A stretch of 64,000 nucleotides of DNA, taken from Streptomyces aureus. Lineage in GTDB: Bacteria; Actinomycetota; Actinomycetes; Streptomycetales; Streptomycetaceae. A program made the translations under genes and the position numbers. Location of the stretch: contig NZ_JNZD01000025.1 in NCBI RefSeq assembly GCF_000725495.1, forward strand, positions 1-64,000. Reading direction: 5' to 3'. Shown in pieces: positions 24,737-31,821 of this stretch (position 1 is the first letter of the stretch; each line of letters begins with the position of its first letter). Below the pieces are notes generated by a model, which saw only the letters and a list, made by a program, of their open reading frames with translations, had not been told where the DNA came from and did not search any database.

Positions 24737-26865
24737 GGCAGCGGGTCCTCCGGCAGGTGAAGCCCCAGGTGGTGGGCGAAGAAGGCCATGACGTCCGCGT
24801 AGAGGCGGGCACTGCGCGAGGAGGCTCGGGCGGCGTGTCCGACGCCGCGTTCGGTGCGCAGCACGACGGGCGCGTCGCCGGTGCCGGCCCATTGCAGGGC
24901 CGCGCACATCTTGCGCGCGTGAGCGGGATCGACGCGGGTGTCGCCGTCGAAGACGGCCAGCAGCACGGCGGGATAGCGCGCGCCTTCGCGGACCTGGTGG
25001 TAGGGCGAGTACGACAGAAGGCGGGCGAACTGGTCGGGGTCGGCCGCGGTTCCGTACTCGTCGCACCAGCTCGCGCCCATGCCCGATCGCTCGTAGCGGG
25101 CCATGTCGAGCAGGGGTGCGGCACAGACGACGGCCGCGTAGGTCTCCGGGCGACGGGTCAGGGCGGCCCCCGCGAGCAGGCCCCCGTTGGAGCTGCCGAG
25201 CACGCCGAGCCGGCCGGGTGCGGCCCATCCTTCATGGAGCAGGTGGTCCGCCGCCGCGTCGAAGTCGTCGAAGGTGTTGAGCTTGTTCTCGCGGCGTCCG
25301 GCGCGGTGCCACTCCTCGCCCTCCTCGCCCCCGCCGCGCACGCAGGCCACCGCGTACACCCCGCCCGCCCGCACCCAGGGCAGGGCCTGCGGGGTGAAAC
25401 CGGGGGTCATGGAGGCGCCGAAGCCGCCGTAGCCGGTGAGGACGGCGGGGCGGGGCCGGTCGGGACGGCCCGCGGGCGACAGCACGAACATGCGGACCTC
25501 GGCGCCGTCACGGGAACGGACGACCTCCAGGGTGACCGTCACGCCCGCGACGGGGGCCACGCCGGGGACGCCGCCGGGCCAGGGGCGCAGGTGTCCGGTG
25601 ACGGCGTCGAAGTGCAGGACGGTGGTGGGGGTGACATGGTCGCCGTACCCGAACCACAGCTCGTGTCCCGCCTCCTGACGTGCTGTCAGAGCCGTGATCG
25701 TGCCCTGTCCGGGCAGGGGTACGGTTCCGGTGCGGGCGCCGGTCCGGGCGTCGTGCAGGGTCAACTCGCCCACCGCGTGCCGGGTTCGTACGACGGCGAG
25801 CAGCGGCCGGTCCAGTCGCGGCCCGTCCAGGACCGCGAAGTCCTGGAGCACGGTGCTGGGTTGTTCGGGGACCAGGGTGTGCCAGCCGCCGGGGTCCGAG
25901 GCGTCGTACGGGGCGGCGGCGATCCGGCCGCGCGGGGCGCCGTCGGTGGTGCGCAGCAGGAGCGGTCCGGCGCCCGGTCTGAGGCGGACGGCGGTGCGGC
26001 CGACGGCGTCGTGCCGAAGGGGGCGCAGGTCGGGTCGTTCGGGGCCGGTCCGGGTCAGGTCGGCGGTCCACAGGTCGGTGCGCGGTGAGGTGCCCTCGCT
26101 GGCGCCGACGACCAGGATCCGGCCGTCGGGGGCGGTGGCCACGGTGTAGTACTGGGTCGCCGACCGCCCGGCGCCGAAGATCTCCACGTCCTGGTCGGCC
26201 GGCGTGCCGACCCGGTGCAGCCGGACACGGCGGGGCGGGAGTCCGCCGTCGCCGGGCCCGGGCGGCAGCCGGCGCACGTAGTAGAAGCCCCGGCCGCCCG
26301 GCAGCCAGGCCACGGGGGAACGGCGGACCCGGTCCACGGGCCCGTCGACCGTCTCGCCCGTCGCCGTGTCGAGCACCCGCAGCACCGAGTGCTCCGTGCC
26401 GCCCGAGGACAGCTGGACGGCCACGAGGTCGCCCTCCCACGACGGCTCCCAGGCGTCGAGGACCGTGGTGCCGGACGGGTCGGCGTCCAGCGGGTCGAGC
26501 AGGGTCCGGGTCCTGTCCCCCTCGCGGACGGCCAGCGCGGCGAGTTCACGGCCGGGTTCCCGGCGTACGTGGAACTCCCGGCCGCCGCGCGCCACCGGAG
26601 GGCGGGCGCCGCCCCCGGCGAGCAGGGCGGTCATCCGCGCGAGGAGTCGGTCCCGGTCCGGCCACCGGGACTCCTCCTCGGTGTAGAGCCGGTCCTGGGC
26701 TTCGCACCACGCGATGGTGGCGGGGTCCCGCGAGTCCTCGAGCCAGCGGTAGGGGTCGGCCACCCGCAGTCCGTGGACGACCTCCACCGGTCCGCTGCGC
26801 GGGGCGGGCGGGTAGGCGTACGAGGCGGGCGACGGCCCTGCGTCGCGGGGTGGGGACTGGGTCAT
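24733..26865 (-). CDS. Prolyl oligopeptidase-family serine peptidase (S9A)
   Basis: A 710-aa S9 peptidase of standard length. An N-terminal segment (AYPPAPRSGPVEVVHGLRVADPYRWLEDSRDPATIAW) precedes a seven-bladed propeller and an alpha/beta hydrolase domain. The nucleophile is Ser559 in GSSNGG; the Asp lies in FDGDTRVDPAH and the His in RGVGHAA. ATG 26865 is preceded by CAGGAG; the upstream extension lacks a site. These peptidases cut after Pro in short peptides. In this operon each core module of the precursor is flanked by Pro, so leader removal or core release is an attractive role. Confidence 0.87.
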   Translation of the reverse strand: MTQSPPRDAGPSPASYAYPPAPRSGPVEVVHGLRVADPYRWLEDSRDPATIAWCEAQDRLYTEEESRWPDRDRLLARMTALLAGGGARPPVARGGREFHVRREPGRELAALAVREGDRTRTLLDPLDADPSGTTVLDAWEPSWEGDLVAVQLSSGGTEHSVLRVLDTATGETVDGPVDRVRRSPVAWLPGGRGFYYVRRLPPGPGDGGLPPRRVRLHRVGTPADQDVEIFGAGRSATQYYTVATAPDGRILVVGASEGTSPRTDLWTADLTRTGPERPDLRPLRHDAVGRTAVRLRPGAGPLLLRTTDGAPRGRIAAAPYDASDPGGWHTLVPEQPSTVLQDFAVLDGPRLDRPLLAVVRTRHAVGELTLHDARTGARTGTVPLPGQGTITALTARQEAGHELWFGYGDHVTPTTVLHFDAVTGHLRPWPGGVPGVAPVAGVTVTLEVVRSRDGAEVRMFVLSPAGRPDRPRPAVLTGYGGFGASMTPGFTPQALPWVRAGGVYAVACVRGGGEEGEEWHRAGRRENKLNTFDDFDAAADHLLHEGWAAPGRLGVLGSSNGGLLAGAALTRRPETYAAVVCAAPLLDMARYERSGMGASWCDEYGTAADPDQFARLLSYSPYHQVREGARYPAVLLAVFDGDTRVDPAHARKMCAALQWAGTGDAPVVLRTERGVGHAARASSRSARLYADVMAFFAHHLGLHLPEDPLP

Positions 26866-26917
26866 CGCGGCGCTCCTGGAAGGAAGGGTCACGTCGGTTC
26901 GCGTGCGGGGCGGGTGC

Positions 26918-28366
26918 TCAGGCCTCGCCGGCGCCCGGGCCTCGTAGCGGAGGCGCCGGGAAGGGTTCCTCCGATCCGGAGTCCTCCCCCGGGGGCCGCT
27001 CGATGTGGGCCTGGACCGCCATGCGGTCGTGCTCCAGGTCCTCCCGGTCGGCACCGCCCGCGGGGGCCGGGGACGCGGAACGCGCGTCGCTGTCCGCCGG
27101 CTCGTGCGCTTCCGGCCCGCCGGGGGAAGGAACCGCGGGACCGGTCTCCTTCGCGTCGTCGGTCACTGCGTCGAGGCTGGTCTCGCGCAGCAGCGGCACC
27201 GAGGACACCACCGTGACCACCGCCGCGGTCCCCGCGAGGGCCAGCCAGGTGCGGCCCGCACCCAGGGAGTCCACGAAGGAGCCCGCGAGCAGCGGTCCGA
27301 GGGAGGCGAGACCGGCCATCACCAGTCCGGTGGCGGTGCTGACCCGGCCGAGCAGGTCCCGGGGGGCGAGCACCAGCATGGCGCGGCCGACGACGATGCC
27401 CGCCGGCGGGCTGAAGAAGACGACCACGACCAGGACGGGACCGATCGTCCAGGGATGCGTGGTGGCGGAGAAGACGGCGAGTCCGAGGGCCCAGACGGTA
27501 CCGATGAGCAGGAACAGGCGGGCGGCGGGAATCCTCTTGATCAGCCGCGGTGCCACGGCGGCGCCCAGCATCGCGCCGATGCCCGCGCAGGCCATCACCG
27601 CTCCGATCGCGGTCCCTCCGATGCCGCTCTGCCGCAGGGAGACGACCATGGTCGTCTGGGCCGCCGCCGAGACGACGTTGATGCCGGCGGCGAACAGGAG
27701 CGCGGCCAGCAGCGCCCGTTGGTGCGTCAGCCACCGCAGCCCGGCCGTGAGCCGGTTGTCGCGCTCGGCCGCGGCGGCCTGCCGTGCGGGCCGGGTGGCG
27801 ATCCGCATCAGGAGCACGGCCGACACCCCGTAGGAGAGGGCGTCGGCGGCGAACGGCAGGATCGGGTCGAGCGTGTACAGCCAGCCACCGAGGAACGGTC
27901 CGATGAGCGAACTCGTCGCCATGGCGGCCTGGCTGCGGCTCAGCGCGTCGGTGAGGTCCTTCTCCGGTACGACGTCGCGCACGGCGATGGTGGCCGCGGG
28001 GGCGAACAGGGCGGTGGCCGCGCCCTCGACCACGGCGACGCCGAGCAGGTGCAGCTGCCCGAGCTCGCCCAGGGCCGACACCAGCGGGATGCTGGCGAGG
28101 GCCACGAGCCGTACGAGATCGGTCCCGACCATGATCATGCGCCGGTCGAGCCGATCCGCGAGATGGCCGGCGGGCAGGCGCAGCACGGTGCGGGTCACGA
28201 GCGAACAGGTGGCGACCGTACCGGCCTGGGCGGCGCTGCCGCCGATCGACAGGACGAGCAGCGGGAAGGCGAGCAGGGACAGCTGCGAACCGAGGGTGGA
28301 CAGCGACGAACTGATCCAGTAGCGGCGGAAGTCGGCGTTGGTCCGCAGGATGCCGGCGCCTTTCAT
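26918..28366 (-). CDS. MFS exporter
   Basis: A 482-aa membrane protein with about 12 transmembrane segments and the MFS loop GHLADRLDRRMIM between helices 2 and 3. It resembles the EntS/multidrug type (MFS_3). The C-terminal 80 residues form a charged cytoplasmic tail. ATG 28366 overlaps the radical SAM stop by 4 nt, implying translational coupling. Likely role: export of the finished peptide and self-protection. Confidence 0.85.
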   Translation of the reverse strand: MKGAGILRTNADFRRYWISSSLSTLGSQLSLLAFPLLVLSIGGSAAQAGTVATCSLVTRTVLRLPAGHLADRLDRRMIMVGTDLVRLVALASIPLVSALGELGQLHLLGVAVVEGAATALFAPAATIAVRDVVPEKDLTDALSRSQAAMATSSLIGPFLGGWLYTLDPILPFAADALSYGVSAVLLMRIATRPARQAAAAERDNRLTAGLRWLTHQRALLAALLFAAGINVVSAAAQTTMVVSLRQSGIGGTAIGAVMACAGIGAMLGAAVAPRLIKRIPAARLFLLIGTVWALGLAVFSATTHPWTIGPVLVVVVFFSPPAGIVVGRAMLVLAPRDLLGRVSTATGLVMAGLASLGPLLAGSFVDSLGAGRTWLALAGTAAVVTVVSSVPLLRETSLDAVTDDAKETGPAVPSPGGPEAHEPADSDARSASPAPAGGADREDLEHDRMAVQAHIERPPGEDSGSEEPFPAPPLRGPGAGEA

Positions 28367-29559
28367 CCCAGCCGTCCGACGGCGTTGAGGCAGTCAAGGA
28401 CACCCGCGTCGACGCGGTCCTGGAAGACGGCGCGGACGGCCGCCTCCTCGTCGTACTGGTAGTGGTCGTGGCAGCTGAGCCAACGGCCCTCTGTCTGCTC
28501 GGCGTCGAGGTAGCCGTCGGTGATGGTGCCGACCTCCATGCCGGGCTTGCCCGCGGTCTCCCAGCAACTGGCGAGCACACCATCGGCGTTGACGACCGCG
28601 CCGAAGCGGCCGTCGGTGAACGAACAGGCCTGGCAGGGCACATGGGCGCGCGGCCGGGCCACGGTGAAGCCGAGTTCCAGGGCGCGGGCGTGCCAGCGGA
28701 CGAAGTCCTCGACGAGGCCGTCCTCGTGCATCAGGTTGTTCGCGTAGCCCACGCCGACGTCGCCGACGCGGGCGAAGTGGATGCCGCAGCGCGCGGAGTC
28801 CAGCTGGGTGCCGAGCCGTTCGACGAGCTCGTCCACGCCGTTCCGGTTGAGGTGCGAGACGTTGACCCGCAGCATCCAGCGCAGGGAGGTCTTCTCGATG
28901 GCGCGGGCGATGTTGGAGACGATGACGTCGAAGGTGCCGCCGCCGGAGCGCCGTACGCGAATGGCGTCGTGGTCGGCCCGGTCGCCGTCGAAGGTCACCT
29001 GGACGGACCCGAGGCCCGCCGCGTTGAGCTCCTTGGCGATCAGCGGGGTGAGCAGGGTGCCGTTGGAGGTCATGGACGCGGTGAGGTCCCCGAGTTCACC
29101 GGCCCGGGTGAGCAGGTCGCGGCAGCCGCGCGGGTTGAGCAGCGGCTCGCCGCCGAACAGGAGCAGCGACAGTTTGTCCATGCCGGCCGCGGCCATGCGA
29201 TCGCGGGTGAAGTCCAGTACCTGGCCGACCCCTTCGGGGGTCAGACGGGCGTGCCGGATGCGCGGCGGCCTGCTGCCGCCCTTGGGGTCCTGCGCGGTGT
29301 TCTGGAAGCAGTACCCGCAGCCGAGGTTGCAGTCGGTGCTGGTCAGAACGGTGAGCGAGTACGAGGTGTACGGCTTGATGTCGTACAGGCCCGCTTCGCG
29401 GAGATAGCGCTCGGCCGAGGGGCGCAGGGTGCCGTCGGTCTGCACCTGGCCGGGCCGCATCAGCGCGTATCCGCCGGCGCCGAGGAACCACCACCCCCTG
29501 TCGGCCTGGATCAGACGGGCCCCGGCGGCGGGGACGGCGACGGACTGGGTACCGGGCAC
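28363..29559 (-). CDS. Radical SAM/SPASM peptide maturase
   Basis: A 398-aa enzyme with the radical SAM motif C-N-L-G-C-G-Y-C at residues 77-84, LLLFGGEPLL as SAM-binding motif and TSNGTLL. A C-terminal Cys region (CQAC, SCWET, SCHDHY and a final Cys) is of SPASM type and holds auxiliary clusters. GTG 29559 was chosen: it has GGAGG 5 nt upstream and lies downstream of the strong hairpin at 29607-29638. The longer frame from GTG 29631 would start inside that hairpin without a ribosome binding site. It directly follows the multicore precursor gene, so it most likely forms the crosslinks in the W-C-G-V-H cores. It could make thioether or carbon-carbon (cyclophane) bonds; the sequence does not decide which. 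Confidence 0.88.
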   Translation of the reverse strand: MPGTQSVAVPAAGARLIQADRGWWFLGAGGYALMRPGQVQTDGTLRPSAERYLREAGLYDIKPYTSYSLTVLTSTDCNLGCGYCFQNTAQDPKGGSRPPRIRHARLTPEGVGQVLDFTRDRMAAAGMDKLSLLLFGGEPLLNPRGCRDLLTRAGELGDLTASMTSNGTLLTPLIAKELNAAGLGSVQVTFDGDRADHDAIRVRRSGGGTFDVIVSNIARAIEKTSLRWMLRVNVSHLNRNGVDELVERLGTQLDSARCGIHFARVGDVGVGYANNLMHEDGLVEDFVRWHARALELGFTVARPRAHVPCQACSFTDGRFGAVVNADGVLASCWETAGKPGMEVGTITDGYLDAEQTEGRWLSCHDHYQYDEEAAVRAVFQDRVDAGVLDCLNAVGRLG

Positions 29560-29606
29560 GGCAACCTCCGGAGCTGGGGCGGGAGTCGGGGTGGCGGGCG
29601 CGGCCC

Positions 29607-29638
29607 GGTCACGGTGGCGTCGGGACGCCACCGTGACC
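29607..29638 (-). terminator. Strong hairpin between precursor and maturase genes
   Basis: GGTCACGGTGGCGTC (29607-29621) and GACGCCACCGTGACC (29624-29638) form a perfect 15-bp stem with a 2-nt gap, 27 nt beyond the precursor stop. No U-tract follows. Partial termination or 3'-end protection here would yield much more precursor than enzyme message, as in many RiPP operons. Confidence 0.7.
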
Positions 29639-29664
29639 GGAGGACCGCAGCGGTGATGTGCCGA

Positions 29665-29940
29665 TCAGGCGTTGTGCTCCTGGTGGACACCGCACCACGG
29701 GGTGTCCTCGCCCTCCTCGGAGTGCGCGACGACCTCGGGCTCGTCCACGGCCGACTCCTGGTGCACGCCGCACCAGGCCACGTTCGACGCGGCGTGGGCG
29801 ACCACCTCGGGCTCGTCGGCGGCGGTCTCCTGGTGCACACCGCACCAGGCCACGTTGGACGCGGAGTGCGCGACGACCTCGGGAGTCTCCTCCGCGGGGG
29901 TCTCGGTGGTCTCCTCGTTGGGCTCGACGTTCTCGGCCAT
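29665..29940 (-). CDS. Multicore RiPP precursor peptide with three W-C-G-V-H cores
   Basis: A 91-aa acidic peptide; ATG 29940 has GGAGG 8 nt upstream. A 20-residue Glu/Thr/Pro leader is followed by three modules, each beginning PEVVAH and ending WCGVHQE. Cores are at residues 32-36, 56-60 and 82-86; the first two modules are 24 residues apart. The second and third modules are preceded by DEPEVVAH, the first by ETPEVVAH. The third has an acidic spacer instead of ASNVA. Repeated cores next to a radical SAM/SPASM enzyme, exporter, peptidase and glycosyltransferase mark it as a RiPP substrate. Trp, Cys and His are the likely crosslinked residues. I do not recognise a described family with this core. 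Confidence 0.85.
   Translation of the reverse strand: MAENVEPNEETTETPAEETPEVVAHSASNVAWCGVHQETAADEPEVVAHAASNVAWCGVHQESAVDEPEVVAHSEEGEDTPWCGVHQEHNA
29667..29885. repeat. 72-bp coding repeats of the precursor gene
   Basis: Three in-frame direct repeats of about 72 bp (one shorter and diverged in its middle) encode the core modules. The segments for PEVVAH and WCGVHQE are nearly identical in DNA, pointing to recent duplication. Confidence 0.85.
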
Positions 29941-30002
29941 GATGGTCCTCCATACGACGGGCGTTCGGGACGACGGACGGCAGCGGTGCACCGACCGGCA
30001 GG

Positions 30003-30046
30003 AAGCTAGGAGGCCGGGGTTCGGGAGCGGTTCGACGGCGGTTGGA
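30003..30046 (-). promoter_or_regulatory. SARP-box array and -10 of the precursor operon
   Basis: On the minus strand TCCAACC (30046-30040), TCGAACC (30035-30029) and CCGAACC (30024-30018) are spaced at exactly 11 bp. TAGCTT (30008-30003) follows after 9 bp as -10. Predicted transcription starts near 29996, giving a 5' leader of about 55 nt before the precursor ATG. Confidence 0.68.
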
Positions 30047-30287
30047 CGGTGGTGAATCCGCTGGTCGGGGGCTGCTCGCGGCGGTGGTGGGGTACGGTCG
30101 CGGGCGTCGGGGGTGAGCGGGCGCCCTGGGTCGCCCCGTGGGGGGTGCGGTTCAGCGCCATGGCTGTCGCCGGCCAGGGCGGCACCCCCGGCATCTCTGC
30201 GCCTCGACGACCTCGGGGCGACCCTCGCCGACGTGTCAACGCCTCGGCACCCCGACGCAGGTCCGGCGAGGGCGGCGCATACCGGAA
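30047..30287. other. Intergenic core between precursor and P450 promoters
   Basis: No gene is supported on either strand. The region separates two divergent SARP-type promoters; long open frames through it lack ribosome binding sites and family similarity. Confidence 0.5.
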
Positions 30288-30331
30288 TCGCACCGGCCCC
30301 GAACCGCCGGGCAACCACCCGTTCCTACGGT
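30288..30331 (+). promoter_or_regulatory. SARP-box array and -10 of the P450 gene
   Basis: TCGCACC (30288-30294), CCGAACC (30299-30305) and GGCAACC (30310-30316) lie at 11-bp period. TACGGT (30326-30331) follows after 9 bp. This is the same layout as the two other arrays. The predicted start is about 34 nt before the P450 ATG. Confidence 0.65.
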
Positions 30332-30371
30332 GGCGGCCGCACGCTCCGCGACCGCGAGAGGACGCCTCCGT

Positions 30372-31685
30372 ATGGACACCGAGCCCGCCGTCACGGCCGC
30401 CCCTCCCGCATCAGCCGGAACGACGACGGCACGGGCCGGATCGGCAGGACCGGCAAGACCGGCAGCACCGGCAGCACCGGCAGGAAGGCAACGCCTGCCG
30501 GAGCCCCTCGGCGCCGGTTTCCTCGCCCGGCCGGAGGAGACGCTGGCCGGCATCCGGGAGACGTGCCCCGTGGCCCGGATCAGGACGCCCGCCGGACGGC
30601 CGGCCTGGCTGGTCACCCGCGCCGAGGACGTCCGCGCCGGGTTCATGGACCCCCGGCTCTCGCTGAGCGGGGGCCGCGTGCCGGACCCCGACGTTCGCCG
30701 CCGCGCCCTGGACGTGACGCTGGTCAACTACGACCCGCCGGACCACACACGGATCCGCCGTCTCGCGACACCGGCGCTCACCCCGGCACGCATGGCGACC
30801 CAGCGCGAACGGATCGAACGGGCCGCCGCCGAACTCCTCGACGCCGCCGACGCGGCCCGCGGACGGGGTCCGGTCGAGTTGATGGACGCTTTCGCGCGCC
30901 CGTTCGCCTTCCGGTCGCTGTGCGAAGTTTTCGACGTACGGGAGGAGGAGCGGGCGGCCCTGTATGCGCCGGTGGCGCTCCTGGCGGACAAGACGGGCTG
31001 CTCCGCCCGGGCGGTCGAGGCGAGCGTGGCCCGCATCGACGCGTTCGTCCGTACCGAGATGGCCCGCCGGGAGGTGGCTCCGGGGGACGACCTGGTCTCC
31101 CGCGTCCTCGCCGCGTGGCACGAGCAGGGGGGCGCGTCGGAGGACGAGGTCGCCTCGCTCCTGGCGATGCTGCTGCTGGCCGGCTTCGACAGCACGGTGC
31201 AGGCGATCGGCATGAGCGTGGTGGCGCTCCTCGGCCACCGTGACGTCCAAGACGCCCTGCGCGACGAGCCGGGACGGATTCCGCGCGCGGTGGACGAACT
31301 GCTGCGCTGGGACACCCCGGGGCCCTTCAGCACGAAGAGGGTGGCGCTGGAGGACGTCCGGTTCGGGGACACGGTGATTCCGGCGGGCAGTGGTGTGCTG
31401 CTGTCCGTGGCGGCGGCCAACCACGACCCGCGCTGCCACGCCGACCCGGGCACGCTGGACCCGGACCGCAGGACGGCCGCCCGCCACCTGTCCTTCGGCC
31501 TCGGCCCGCACTACTGCCCCGGCTCGGCACTGGCCCGCCTGGAGCTCACGGTCGCCCTGACGGCCGTACTCGCCCGCTGGCACCACCTGGAGCCGGCGGT
31601 GCCGCTTGACGAGTTGTCCTGGGGCGGCGGCTATCTGCACCGTCGCCTGGCGGCCCTGCCGGTGCTGCCGCACGGGGCGGTCTGA
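30372..31685 (+). CDS. Cytochrome P450
   Basis: A 437-aa bacterial P450. I-helix AGFDST, K-helix ELLRW, and haem-binding FGLGPHYCPG with Cys382 as axial ligand are all intact. ATG 30372 follows GAGAGGA at 9-nt spacing; the upstream extension runs through the SARP boxes and is not used. The first 45 residues are Ala/Pro/Gly-rich. It is divergent from the RiPP precursor and shares its SARP-type promoter, so it probably oxidises the modified peptide or a partner metabolite. No dedicated ferredoxin lies beside it. Confidence 0.88.
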   Translation: MDTEPAVTAAPPASAGTTTARAGSAGPARPAAPAAPAGRQRLPEPLGAGFLARPEETLAGIRETCPVARIRTPAGRPAWLVTRAEDVRAGFMDPRLSLSGGRVPDPDVRRRALDVTLVNYDPPDHTRIRRLATPALTPARMATQRERIERAAAELLDAADAARGRGPVELMDAFARPFAFRSLCEVFDVREEERAALYAPVALLADKTGCSARAVEASVARIDAFVRTEMARREVAPGDDLVSRVLAAWHEQGGASEDEVASLLAMLLLAGFDSTVQAIGMSVVALLGHRDVQDALRDEPGRIPRAVDELLRWDTPGPFSTKRVALEDVRFGDTVIPAGSGVLLSVAAANHDPRCHADPGTLDPDRRTAARHLSFGLGPHYCPGSALARLELTVALTAVLARWHHLEPAVPLDELSWGGGYLHRRLAALPVLPHGAV

Positions 31686-31821
31686 GGAGACGCCGGGGCG
31701 CGCTGCCGGCCCGACATGACACACCGGCGCCTCACCGCCGTCCCGCCGGCGGCCGTATTTCGTGCGACCCACACCGACCGGGAGTCCTACGATCACTCGA
31801 CCGACTTCCGGAGGAACAGCA

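Noticed and set aside
29560..29631. Longer radical SAM start at GTG 29631
   Set aside because: It lies inside a perfect hairpin without a ribosome binding site, while GTG 29559 has GGAGG 5 nt upstream.
29667..29885. CRISPR-like array from the spaced repeats
   Set aside because: The repeats are in-frame codons of the precursor peptide, only three copies, with period 72 bp and no cas genes.
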